Below are positions 28,948-37,066 of a DNA stretch of 64,000 nt, one piece after another. The notes beneath the pieces are model-generated. The model saw only the letters and a program-made list of their open reading frames with translations. It did not search any database and was not told where the DNA came from. Made by a program: the position numbers and the translations under genes. Each line of letters starts with the position of its first letter. Position 1 is the first letter of the stretch. This DNA comes from Roseibium salinum (GTDB lineage Bacteria; Pseudomonadota; Alphaproteobacteria; Rhizobiales; Stappiaceae): NCBI RefSeq assembly GCF_026240905.1, contig NZ_JAPEVI010000003.1, forward strand, positions 2,356,001 to 2,420,000. Direction: 5' to 3'.

Positions 28948-30186
28948 TCAGGCCGCCGAATGCTGCGCGGATGTCACCGCCTGGGCAATGACCTTCCCCA
29001 GACGCGCGATACCTGTCTCGATCCTGTCCGGATCGGCGCAGGAGAAGCTGAGGCGCATCGTGTTCGCCCCCCTGCCGTCCGGATGGAAGGCGCTTCCCGG
29101 AACAAAGGCGACCCGCGCCATCTCGACCGACCTCGCCAGCAGCGCGGCGCCGTCCATCCCGTCAGGCAGCTCGACCCAGATGAACATGCCGCCGCCCGGC
29201 TTCGTCCAGCGCGTGCCTTGCGGCATATGCCTCTCCAGGGCCGCCAGCATGGCATCCCGGCGCGCCTTGTAGACCGCATTGGTGCTGGCGGTGTGGGTTT
29301 CGTAGACGCTCTCGGCGACGCGCGCCATGGCTTCCTGATTGAGGACGGGCGTGTTGAGATCACTCGCCTGTTTGATCAGCACCAGTCTGGAGATCACTTC
29401 GCTGGCCGCGCAGATCCAGCCGAGCCTCAGCCCTGGCGACAGGGACTTGGAAAAGCTGCCGCAATAAAGCGTCCGCGCGCTCTCGATGCCGCCGGACGCG
29501 TCGCAATCAAGCGCCAGCAAGGAGGGGACGGGGTCGCCGTCGTAGCGCAGGCTTTGATAGGGCGCATCCTCGACCACCGCACATGACAATTCCCCGGCCA
29601 GCGACAGAACCTGCAGCCGCTCCTCCAGATCAAGGGTCAGGCCCGTCGGATTGGCAAAATCCGGCGACAGATAGGCGAACTTTACACTGCCGCCGGCCTC
29701 GGCCGCCCGGGCCGTATATTCAGAGGCCGCGAAGTTTGTCCCTGCCCCGAGCCTGTCGAAAGCGGGTTCATAGGCATTGAAGGCCTGAAGGGCGCCGAGA
29801 TAAGTCGGCGATTGGACGAGGGCCGTGTCCCCGGCGGACAGAAACAGCTTGCCGATATAATCCAGTGCCTGCTGGGAGCCGGACGTGACCAGGATGTTTT
29901 CCGGTCCGCAAGCGACACCCAGATCCTGCATGTGCGCGACGATCCAGCGCCGCAGCCGCAGGCTGCCTTCACTGACGCCATATTGCAGGGCCTTGCCGGC
30001 CTCCTCGCCGCCCAGGATATCCGCATAGGCCTTCTGGAAGGCCTCCGCCGGGAACAGCGTGGCGTCAGGAATGCCGCCGGCAAAGGAAATCACGTCCGGC
30101 TGGTCCAGCAGCTTCAGAAGTTCACGGATTTCCGAAGCGCGCATCCTACCGGCGCGCTTGGCATACAGGCTGTCCCAGGCGGTCAT
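28948..30186 (-). CDS. PLP-dependent aminotransferase, class I/II (2-aminoadipate/MocR-like)
   Basis: 412-residue fold-type-I aminotransferase lacking the GntR DNA-binding domain of MocR regulators. The PLP lysine is in YCGSFSKSLSPGLRLGW, with VTSGSQQALDYIGK in the phosphate loop and DFANPTGLTLDLEERL containing the PLP-ring Asp/Asn region. The N-terminal MRASEIRELLKLLDQPDVISFAGGIPD is typical of LysN/aminoadipate and aromatic aminotransferase relatives. The substrate is not fixed by sequence. It is divergent from moaB. Confidence 0.85.
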   Translation of the reverse strand: MTAWDSLYAKRAGRMRASEIRELLKLLDQPDVISFAGGIPDATLFPAEAFQKAYADILGGEEAGKALQYGVSEGSLRLRRWIVAHMQDLGVACGPENILVTSGSQQALDYIGKLFLSAGDTALVQSPTYLGALQAFNAYEPAFDRLGAGTNFAASEYTARAAEAGGSVKFAYLSPDFANPTGLTLDLEERLQVLSLAGELSCAVVEDAPYQSLRYDGDPVPSLLALDCDASGGIESARTLYCGSFSKSLSPGLRLGWICAASEVISRLVLIKQASDLNTPVLNQEAMARVAESVYETHTASTNAVYKARRDAMLAALERHMPQGTRWTKPGGGMFIWVELPDGMDGAALLARSVEMARVAFVPGSAFHPDGRGANTMRLSFSCADPDRIETGIARLGKVIAQAVTSAQHSAA

Positions 30187-30372
30187 GAGAGGCTCTTGGC
30201 ATTCGGGTTCAGGTTATTTAAGTCAATAATACTGACCTAACTGTATTGCAAGTGTCTCGAACTTGTTATTTTTTGTAATTTTGTTTCGCGCGTTTTGTCG
30301 CAAGCGCGTGTCAATCGGGCTCTGGAACCTCAGCTCACAATCGCCTATCTGTTGAGGACAGAGGAGATATCC

Positions 30373-30930
30373 ATGTCCCGCCTTGATGAATCCCGCCCCT
30401 TCGTCCCGCTGAACATCGCCGTTCTGACGGTTTCCGACACCAGGACGCCGGCCGAAGACAGGTCCGGCAACACGCTTGCCGACCGGATCGAAAAGGCCGG
30501 ACATATACTCGCGGACCGGAAGATCGTCACGGATGACATTCCGGCGATCCAGGAGATCGCAAGAGCCTGGATCGCGGACAAAGGCGTGGATGTCATCATC
30601 TCCACCGGCGGCACCGGCTTTACCGGCAGGGACGTCACGCCGGAAGCGATGGAGCCCCTGTTCGAAAAGCGGATGGATGGGTTTTCCGAAGTATTCCACC
30701 GCATTTCCTACGACAAGATCGGCACTTCGACGATCCAGTCCCGGGCAACCGGTGGTGTGGCGGGAGCAACCTATATCTTCGTGCTTCCGGGATCGCCCGG
30801 CGCCTGCAAGGACGCCTGGGACGGCATCCTGAAGTGGCAGCTCGACTACCGGCATATGCCGTGCAATTTCGTCGAGATCATGCCGCGGCTCGACGAGCAC
30901 CTCAAACGCGGCAAGCTGCGGGAAGCCTGA
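30373..30930 (+). CDS. moaB: Molybdenum cofactor biosynthesis protein B
   Basis: 185-residue MoaB/Mog family protein that adenylylates molybdopterin or an equivalent step. Motifs include the N-terminal LNIAVLTVSDTRT, the STGGTGFTGRDVTPEA loop that binds pterin, and FVLPGSPGACKDAW near the end. The ATG at 30373 has GAGGAG 7 nt before it, and an upstream Met extension lacks homology. It is followed after 4 bp by an acetyltransferase gene, so the two are probably co-transcribed. Confidence 0.92.
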   Translation: MSRLDESRPFVPLNIAVLTVSDTRTPAEDRSGNTLADRIEKAGHILADRKIVTDDIPAIQEIARAWIADKGVDVIISTGGTGFTGRDVTPEAMEPLFEKRMDGFSEVFHRISYDKIGTSTIQSRATGGVAGATYIFVLPGSPGACKDAWDGILKWQLDYRHMPCNFVEIMPRLDEHLKRGKLREA

Positions 30931-30934
30931 AGCG

Positions 30935-31435
30935 ATGACTTTTATCGTCCGTGCCAGCGCTCCGGAAGACAGCGACGCGGTCTCCGGCCTGCTCCTGAAG
31001 AGCTACTCCGAACTGCTCCGCACGGCTTATGAGGCGCAGGTCCTGGAAAAAGCCCTGCCGCTGATCACCACCGCGCGCCCCGACCTTCTGAGCTGCGGCA
31101 GCTACTATGTGGCCGAAACCGGCGACGGGCGAATTGTCGGAGCCGGCGGCTGGACCAGACATTCTCCCACCGGACGCAATGAAACCGCCACCAACGGCAA
31201 TATCCGTCATTTCGCCACCGACCCGGATTTTGCCCGCAAGGGCATTGGCCGGACACTGATGGCGCAATGTATCGAAGAGGCCTCGAAGGCCGGCCTTGCT
31301 GAGCTCAACTGCTACTCGACTCTCAACGGCGAGAGCTTTTATGCCGCCTGCGGGTTTGAGTCGGTGGAAGACTTCCCGATCGAGCTGCCGGGCGGGGTCG
31401 TATTTCCCTCGGTCCGGATGGTGAGAAAGCTTTAG
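30935..31435 (+). CDS. GNAT family N-acetyltransferase
   Basis: 166 residues with the GNAT core: FIVRASAPEDSDAVSGLL at the N-terminus, FATDPDFARKGIGRTLMAQC holding the acetyl-CoA pyrophosphate loop (RKGIGR), and LNCYSTLNGESFYAACGF in the final strand-helix. The acceptor substrate is unknown. It starts 4 bp after moaB and likely shares its transcript. Confidence 0.85.
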   Translation: MTFIVRASAPEDSDAVSGLLLKSYSELLRTAYEAQVLEKALPLITTARPDLLSCGSYYVAETGDGRIVGAGGWTRHSPTGRNETATNGNIRHFATDPDFARKGIGRTLMAQCIEEASKAGLAELNCYSTLNGESFYAACGFESVEDFPIELPGGVVFPSVRMVRKL

Positions 31436-31452
31436 GGTATGGCCCCAGCCGG

Positions 31453-32145
31453 CTACCCGTGAAGCTTGACCGCCAGCCTTGCCGGAAGGCGCAGGGTGCC
31501 GACGCAAAAGCGGGCGAGCGACTGGCGCAGGCGGGATACGCGTCCCTCGCGCTCCGGTGCACCGCTGGAAACCGCCGCCGCCCGCAAGAAGACTATCCTG
31601 CTCCGGCCGATGCGCTTGGCGATGTCGAGGTCTTCCAGTTCCGGCAACGGCCGGTGGCCGCCGACGACCTGGTAGAACTGACGGGAGATCAGGAGCCCCT
31701 GATTGCCGTAGGGCATGCCGAGGAGCTGGGACCGGAGGGCGGCGACGGATTCGCTCACCCTGGCGCTCAGGCCGAAGGCCTCATGACGCATCCGGAAGCT
31801 GGCCGCTGTCCGGGGACCGTTTGGCGCTCTCATCGCCCGCTCGATAAAGGCCTGGGCTTCATGATGCCAGCCCGCTTCCAGCAGCGAGTCGGGCTGCAGG
31901 AACAGCAGCCATTCGCCCCGCCTTGCCAGCGACGCCCCATGGGCAAGCCTTACGCTTCGCGGCGCATCCATGCTCACCCATTCGCAGCCGGCCGCGTCTG
32001 CGACCTGTTCGGTGTGGTCTGAAGATCCTCCATCCACGACGATCACTTCGCGGACCACGCCTTCGGCCGCAGCCGGCACCAGGGCCGCCAACGCGTGCAC
32101 CAGGCCGGTTTCTGAGTTTCTTGTCGGAATAATGACACTGATCAT
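31453..32145 (-). CDS. Family 2 glycosyltransferase
   Basis: 230-residue GT-A fold enzyme: SVIIPTRNSETGL opening strand, VIVVDGGSSDHT nucleotide-binding loop, and GEWLLFLQPDSLLEAGW. In this last segment the usual DxD is QPD, so metal binding may be atypical. A basic C-terminus (SRLRQSLARFC..LPARLAVKLHG) suggests peripheral membrane association. It belongs with short transferases of the TIGR04283 type found near lipid or cofactor loci. It is convergent with the GNAT gene, and no pathway is indicated. Confidence 0.8.
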   Translation of the reverse strand: MISVIIPTRNSETGLVHALAALVPAAAEGVVREVIVVDGGSSDHTEQVADAAGCEWVSMDAPRSVRLAHGASLARRGEWLLFLQPDSLLEAGWHHEAQAFIERAMRAPNGPRTAASFRMRHEAFGLSARVSESVAALRSQLLGMPYGNQGLLISRQFYQVVGGHRPLPELEDLDIAKRIGRSRIVFLRAAAVSSGAPEREGRVSRLRQSLARFCVGTLRLPARLAVKLHG

Positions 32146-32259
32146 GTTCCGGAGTTTTACATGAAATAATTCGGAAGTGCGAGCCAGGGGGCTTGTTAAA
32201 GCGCGGGGATGAGCTAGTGTTCCTGTTATGTTCTATTCCTCATCTCGCGACAGGCTCTC

Positions 32260-33393
32260 ATGAGTGGCGCAACACGATCTCCCGGCGCAGTTCCGGACAT
32301 CCAGGACCTCGAGCAGGCCCCTCGCCGCCTGGCCGAGGACCGCAGGCGCGGCCGCGGCGCGGCTCTCAACAAGAGCGGCCGGTTCGAGCCGCTTGGCCGT
32401 GAAAGCTTCGATGACGGCTGGGACAGCCTGGAAGACCTGCCGCCACTCAAGACGACGGTACAGGAGGAGCGCGCGCGCACGATCATCACGCGCAACGAGT
32501 CGCCCGACATTTCCTTCGACCGCTCGATAAACCCTTACAGAGGCTGCGAGCACGGCTGCATCTATTGCTTTGCACGGCCGAGCCACGCCTATATGGGGCT
32601 GTCCCCGGGCCTCGATTTCGAAACGCGGCTGTTCGCCAAGCCGAATGCCGCCGAACTCCTGGAGCGGGAACTTTCCAGGCCGGGCTATGTCCCGCGCGCG
32701 ATTGCCATCGGCACCAACACCGATCCCTATCAACCGCTGGAGCGCCGCTACACATTGATGCGGGAGATCCTGGAGGTGCTGGAAAACTGCGCCCATCCCG
32801 TGGCGATCGTGACCAAGTCCGCGCTGATCACCCGGGACATCGACATCCTGTCGCGCATGGCCGAGCGCAACCTCGTCAAGGTCGCCTTGTCGATCACCAC
32901 TCTCGACACCAAACTATGCCGGGCAATGGAGCCCCGGGCCTCCGCGCCGCACAAGCGCCTCGGCGCGGTCCGAGCCCTGTCGGCGGCCGGCATCCCGACG
33001 TCCGTCATGATGGCGCCGGTCATTCCCGCCCTGACGGACAGCGAGATCGAGAGACTGCTGGAAACCGCGGCCGAGCACGGGGCGACGGAGGCCGCCTACA
33101 TCCTGCTGCGGTTGCCGCTGGAAGTTTCCGAACTTTTCCGCGACTGGCTGCTGCGCGAACGCCCGGGGCAATACCGCCATGTGATGAACCTGATCCGCGC
33201 GATGCGCGGCGGCAAGGATTATGACGCCAAATGGGGAGAACGGATGCGCGGCCGGGGACCTTACGCCGACCAGATCTCCAAACGGTTTTCCCTTGCAGCC
33301 AAACGGTTCGGTCTCAACCTGCGCCGCAAAAAACTGAACACGGACGACTTCATCCAGCCGCAAAAAGGTGGTGTGCAACTGTCCCTTTTTTGA
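32260..33393 (+). CDS. PA0069-family radical SAM protein (Spl-like)
   Basis: 377 residues. The radical SAM cluster motif is CEHGCIYCFARPSH (CxxxCxxC, near residue 100), preceded by SINPYRG, a signature of this group. The segments AIGTNTDPYQPLERRYTLMREILEVL and VAIVTKSALITRD follow the pattern of spore-photoproduct-lyase-related proteins, but the group's reaction is unknown. The C-terminus FSLAAKRFGLNLRR is basic. rnhB follows on the same strand after 45 bp. Confidence 0.88.
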   Translation: MSGATRSPGAVPDIQDLEQAPRRLAEDRRRGRGAALNKSGRFEPLGRESFDDGWDSLEDLPPLKTTVQEERARTIITRNESPDISFDRSINPYRGCEHGCIYCFARPSHAYMGLSPGLDFETRLFAKPNAAELLERELSRPGYVPRAIAIGTNTDPYQPLERRYTLMREILEVLENCAHPVAIVTKSALITRDIDILSRMAERNLVKVALSITTLDTKLCRAMEPRASAPHKRLGAVRALSAAGIPTSVMMAPVIPALTDSEIERLLETAAEHGATEAAYILLRLPLEVSELFRDWLLRERPGQYRHVMNLIRAMRGGKDYDAKWGERMRGRGPYADQISKRFSLAAKRFGLNLRRKKLNTDDFIQPQKGGVQLSLF

Positions 33394-33438
33394 AGATCCT
33401 GCTTGCGGAAACGGGCCGTCAACGGCAGGGTGCGGCCC

Positions 33439-34110
33439 ATGGCCGACAGTCTTTCCCTCTTCGACCTTGCCTTTCCCGATAGCCCTGACCCTGCGCTGGA
33501 ACGCGACCACGCGGCCGGTTTCAAGGGCCTCTTGTGCGGTGTGGACGAGGCCGGGCGGGGCCCCTGGGCCGGTCCCGTGGTCGCGGCGGCGGTGATCCTG
33601 GATTACGACCGCATCCCCGAAGGACTGAACGACTCCAAGCTGCTCACGCAAGAAAGACGCGAAGACCTCTATGAGAAAATTCTGCTCAGCGGCCACGTCT
33701 CCGTCGCCAGCGCCTCTCCCGCCACGATCGACAGGCTGAACATTCGCGGCGCGACGCTTGCGTCCATGGTCCGGGCGGTCAACGGGCTGGTCAGGATCCC
33801 GGACTATGTGCTGGTCGACGGGCGGGATGTTCCTGCGGGTCTGAAGCAGCCGGGCCAGGCGCTCGTCAAGGGAGACGGCCGATGCCTGTGCGTCGCCGCC
33901 GCCTCGATCGTCGCCAAGGTCACGCGGGACCGGATGATGGTGGCACTGGAAAAGCTTGTCCCCGGCTACGGATCTCGCGCAGCACAAGGGCTACGGCGTG
34001 CCGCAGCACCAGACGGCGCTCGACAGGCTGGGACCGTCCCAGTATCACCGCATGTCGTTCAGGCCGGTGAGGCTGGCTGCGGGAGTCCCGGATTAGGCGG
34101 CCGCCTATAA
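33439..34110 (+). CDS. rnhB: Ribonuclease HII with frameshifted C-terminus
   Basis: Removes RNA from RNA-DNA hybrids and excises single ribonucleotides. The catalytic residues are present: GVDEAGRGPWAGPV (Asp-Glu), VLVDGRD (Asp) and AASIVAKVTRDRMM (final acidic residue). After VPGY the reading frame departs from the family. Removing one G at 33970-33971 restores DLAQHKGYGVPQHQTALDRLG and a stop at 34096 (218 residues). As written, the C-terminal 46 residues are aberrant. The start at 33439 is preferred because the upstream Met codons add no homology. Sequencing error is a real possibility. Confidence 0.85.
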   Translation: MADSLSLFDLAFPDSPDPALERDHAAGFKGLLCGVDEAGRGPWAGPVVAAAVILDYDRIPEGLNDSKLLTQERREDLYEKILLSGHVSVASASPATIDRLNIRGATLASMVRAVNGLVRIPDYVLVDGRDVPAGLKQPGQALVKGDGRCLCVAAASIVAKVTRDRMMVALEKLVPGYGSRAAQGLRRAAAPDGARQAGTVPVSPHVVQAGEAGCGSPGLGGRL

Positions 34111-34191
34111 CCCGTCGCTTCTGAGCAATCCGAGACAGGCTCCGCCCTGCACCTCGCGCCCTGCCCTCTCCCGGGTTTCTCCTGCCAACAA

Positions 34192-34217
34192 AAAAGCGGC
34201 CCTGAAAGGCCGCTTTT
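34192..34217. terminator. Bidirectional terminator between rnhB and the atp operon
   Basis: AAAAGCGGCC and GGCCGCTTTT form a 6-bp GC stem with A and T flanks, usable in both directions. It sits between the convergent rnhB gene and the last gene of the F0 operon. Confidence 0.75.
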
Positions 34218-34241
34218 CGAAAAGTTATTGTGAGAACCGGG

Positions 34242-34721
34242 TCAGTTCAGCCGTTCTTTCACTTGAGCAATGCTCTTGGAAAGAATGTCGTCGGCGACCT
34301 TGTCCTTGACCTTGGCAGAGAGGATCTGTTCTGCCGCGGCAACCGCGACGTCGGCAGCCTTGGCGCGGACTTCGGCGATCGCCTGGGTTTCGGCCTGGGC
34401 GATCTTTTCTTCCGCGGCCTTCGAACGCCGGGCCATCATCTCTTCCAGCGCCTGGTTGGTTTCCAGCGTCAGGCGTTCGGCTTCCGTGTTTGCTTCGGCG
34501 ATGATGGCCTCGGCCTCAGCTTCGGCCGCGTGGCGCTTGCGCTGGTATTCCGACAGGAGCGCTTGGGCTTCTTCACGCATCCGGCGTGCTTCTTCCAGAT
34601 CCTTGCGGATGGAATCGGCACGGCTGTCCAGAGCACTGCCGATCTTGCCCGGGACCTTGACGTAGGCGATCAGGGCAAAGAACAGGATGAGACCGATCAG
34701 GGCCCAAAAAGTAGCGTCCAT
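34242..34721 (-). CDS. atpF: ATP synthase F0 subunit b
   Basis: 159-residue peripheral stalk subunit: one N-terminal membrane helix (FWALIGLILFFALIAYV), then a long charged helix of coiled-coil character to the end. It is the second of two b-type genes, as expected in alphaproteobacteria and cyanobacteria. It is the last gene of the minus-strand order atpI-atpB-atpE-b'-b, 10 bp after b'. The stalk holds the F1 head against rotation. Confidence 0.92.
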   Translation of the reverse strand: MDATFWALIGLILFFALIAYVKVPGKIGSALDSRADSIRKDLEEARRMREEAQALLSEYQRKRHAAEAEAEAIIAEANTEAERLTLETNQALEEMMARRSKAAEEKIAQAETQAIAEVRAKAADVAVAAAEQILSAKVKDKVADDILSKSIAQVKERLN

Positions 34722-34731
34722 GATGATCTCC

Positions 34732-35280
34732 TCAGTTCATAGCCGTCTTGAGCGCCTTGGTCAGATCGGTCTTGGTCGGAGCCTTGCCAATCAGCTTCTC
34801 GACGAGCGCTGAGGTGGTTTCTCCGGCAATGTCGCCAATCTGGGACAGGGCCTCGTTCTTGATCCCGGTAATATGCGCTTCTGCGGCTTTCAGCTTCTCG
34901 CTCAGCTCGGCTTCCGCCTTTTCGCGGCGAGCTTCCTGATCGGCCTTCAGCTTGGCTCGCGTGTCATGGGCGATGCCATGCGCCTTGTTTCGGGCTTCGG
35001 CCAGAGCCTGTTCATAGGCCGCGATCGCTGCGTCGGTTTCTTCCTTGAGGCGGTTGGCCTCGGAAAGATCACCGGCGATGCGGTCCTTGCGGTCTTCCAG
35101 GATACCGGCAATCCGGGGCACAGCCACGTTCTTCATGATCCAGTAGAAGAAGCCGAAGGTAATGGCCAGCCACAGGATCTGTGAAGAATAGGTGGTCGCG
35201 TCGAAGGGCGGAAACCCAGCGCCGTGTTCTTCCGACGGAATATGAAGTTCCGTGTTCGTGTTTTCGGCGTTGCTTGCCAT
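34732..35280 (-). CDS. ATP synthase F0 subunit b'
   Basis: 182 residues. An N-terminal segment (EHGAGFPPFDATTYSSQILWLAITFGFFYWIMKNV) includes the membrane helix, followed by a charged helix IAGILEDRKDRIAGDLSEANRLKEETDAAI. PPFD before the helix is the family hallmark of b'. It forms a heterodimer with b in the peripheral stalk. It lies 78 bp after atpE and 10 bp before atpF, so the F0 operon is complete from a to b. Confidence 0.92.
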   Translation of the reverse strand: MASNAENTNTELHIPSEEHGAGFPPFDATTYSSQILWLAITFGFFYWIMKNVAVPRIAGILEDRKDRIAGDLSEANRLKEETDAAIAAYEQALAEARNKAHGIAHDTRAKLKADQEARREKAEAELSEKLKAAEAHITGIKNEALSQIGDIAGETTSALVEKLIGKAPTKTDLTKALKTAMN

Positions 35281-35358
35281 GTCCTATCTCCAAAATCCGG
35301 TTGGGCGGCGGTGCCGCCGCCCCCGGAGTCGCGTCAGATATCTCTGGGAATGAGAGAC

Positions 35359-35586
35359 TTAGACGGCGAAGAGCAGGAGAAGAGCGATAAGCAGGGAGAA
35401 GATGCCCAGAGCTTCGGTAACGGCGAAGCCGAACACCAGACGGCCGAACTGACCGTCAGCAGCTGTCGGGTTGCGCAGAGCGCCGTTCAGGTAGTTACCG
35501 AAGATGGTGCCGAGTGCGATAGCTGCGCCACCCATGCCGAGGCATGCGATACCAGCGCCGATGTATTTTGCTGCTTCTGCTTCCAT
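35359..35586 (-). CDS. atpE: ATP synthase F0 subunit c
   Basis: 75-residue two-helix proteolipid of the rotor ring. Helix 1 carries the glycine pattern [17 protein letters not shown], the polar loop is RNPTAADGQ, and helix 2 has the proton-carrying Glu in [23 protein letters not shown] use the Met at 35586 ([12 protein letters not shown]); the upstream 15-codon extension lacks the family pattern. It sits in the F0 operon between atpB and b'. Confidence 0.95.
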   Translation of the reverse strand: MEAEAAKYIGAGIACLGMGGAAIALGTIFGNYLNGALRNPTAADGQFGRLVFGFAVTEALGIFSLLIALLLLFAV

Positions 35587-35666
35587 GACACGTGCTCCTA
35601 ATAGTGTTTTGCAGATTTCAGATTTTTCCAAGCAGCAGCTTCAGGCCGCCGCAAGAAGGGGATTGC

Positions 35667-36416
35667 CTAGTGTGACGGGTGAAGAGCGTCGTTGAGATAC
35701 ATGCAGGTCAGGACCGTGAATACGTAGGCCTGCAGGAAGGCGACGAGGAACTCCAGCGCGGTCAGCGCGACCGTCATACCGAGCGGAAGAATTGCACCGG
35801 CTGCGCCGAGAGCGCCTGCGGCACCCATGCTGACGACAAACCCGGCGAAAACCTTCAAGGTGATGTGACCGGCCAGCATGTTCGCGAACAGACGAACGGA
35901 AAGGCTGATCGGACGGGACAGGAAGGACACGACCTCGATCGGCGCAACGATCAGCAGCAGAAGCGGCGGAACGCCGGCCGGCGCGAAGAGGTGAAAGAAC
36001 TTCAGGCCATGGCGCATCAAGCCGTAGATGGTCACCGTGAGGATGACCAGCATGGCGAGCGCGAAGGTGACGATGATGTGGCTGGTGACCGTAAAGAAAT
36101 ACGGGAACATGCCGATAAGGTTGGCCACAAGGACGAACATGAACAGCGAGAATACCAGCGGGAAGAAGCGCATGCCTTCCGTTCCCGCGGAACTTCGCAG
36201 CATTCCCGCGACGAACTCGTAAGCCATCTCGGACAACGACTGCACCCGGTTCGGCACCAGGCCGCGGCCGCTGGTGGAGAAGATCAGGAAGGCGGATGCC
36301 GCTGCTACGGTCAGGACCATGAACAGCGAAGAGTTGGTGAATGAGAAATCCATACCCCCGACTTCAATCGGAAAGAGTTTCTGGATTTGGAACTGATGGA
36401 TCGGATCGTTCGCCAC
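35667..36416 (-). CDS. atpB: ATP synthase F0 subunit a
   Basis: 249-residue membrane subunit forming the proton half-channels. About six helices are visible. The essential Arg is in [21 protein letters not shown], and the last helix [23 protein letters not shown] has the conserved Gln and Glu. It is preceded 53 bp upstream by the AtpI-like gene and followed by atpE. Confidence 0.95.
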   Translation of the reverse strand: MANDPIHQFQIQKLFPIEVGGMDFSFTNSSLFMVLTVAAASAFLIFSTSGRGLVPNRVQSLSEMAYEFVAGMLRSSAGTEGMRFFPLVFSLFMFVLVANLIGMFPYFFTVTSHIIVTFALAMLVILTVTIYGLMRHGLKFFHLFAPAGVPPLLLLIVAPIEVVSFLSRPISLSVRLFANMLAGHITLKVFAGFVVSMGAAGALGAAGAILPLGMTVALTALEFLVAFLQAYVFTVLTCMYLNDALHPSH

Positions 36417-36469
36417 CGGTCAGCCTTCTTCGCTCAGAACATTTCAGGGCGCGTATAGCACGCGAAAAC

Positions 36470-36859
36470 TCATTTTTTTCCGTCGTCTTGCGTATCGTCA
36501 CGCTTGATCCGCGTGCCGGGCTGGGAAATCTCGCCCGCTGCTCTCAAGACGTTCAGAACGCCCGCCAAGAACCCGATAAGCAAGAAGACGATCAGCCCGA
36601 AAGGCGATGTCCCCAGCCATTGGTCGCAGAGCCAGCCAATACCGCCGCCGGCCACGATCCCCGCAATGAACTCCGAAGAGTGTTTCACCGCCTGGGCGTA
36701 GCCGGACGTATCGCTTTTGCGGGAAGCACGTTCGGCATCTTCCGCCGCGCGCTGCCCCTCCAGCATCCGGTTTAGCCGGTCCCGCCGTTCCGACAGATCC
36801 GCCTCGGAGGTCTCCTCAGGTGGACCGTCTTTCCCGTCGTTTTGCGAAGAGCCACTCAT
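36470..36859 (-). CDS. atpI: AtpI/AtpZ family F0 accessory protein
   Basis: 129 residues with a charged N-terminal half (SERRDRLNRMLEGQRAAEDAERASRK) and two C-terminal membrane helices (FIAGIVAGGGIGWLCDQWLG; FGLIVFLLIGFLAGVLNVLRA). The helix pair with GIGW is typical of AtpI/AtpZ, which assists c-ring assembly or Mg/Ca transport. It is the first gene of the F0 operon, so the promoter should lie in 36860-37066. Confidence 0.88.
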   Translation of the reverse strand: MSGSSQNDGKDGPPEETSEADLSERRDRLNRMLEGQRAAEDAERASRKSDTSGYAQAVKHSSEFIAGIVAGGGIGWLCDQWLGTSPFGLIVFLLIGFLAGVLNVLRAAGEISQPGTRIKRDDTQDDGKK

Positions 36860-37066
36860 GTTGTCCCCGCACCCCGTCCAGACCTACGACCCAGCCCTTG
36901 GTCACCCCCTTAAGCCGCGCGCACCATAGTCGGGGGCCCAAGCCCTGTCAAGAACGCTTAGAAACGTGCTATTTTCTTGATTTAAAAGGATATTTTTCGC
37001 ACGAACGGTTTTTGTCTGACCTTAGTCTTACACGAAAACCGCCCGGGAGCGGCTTTCCGCACAGGC

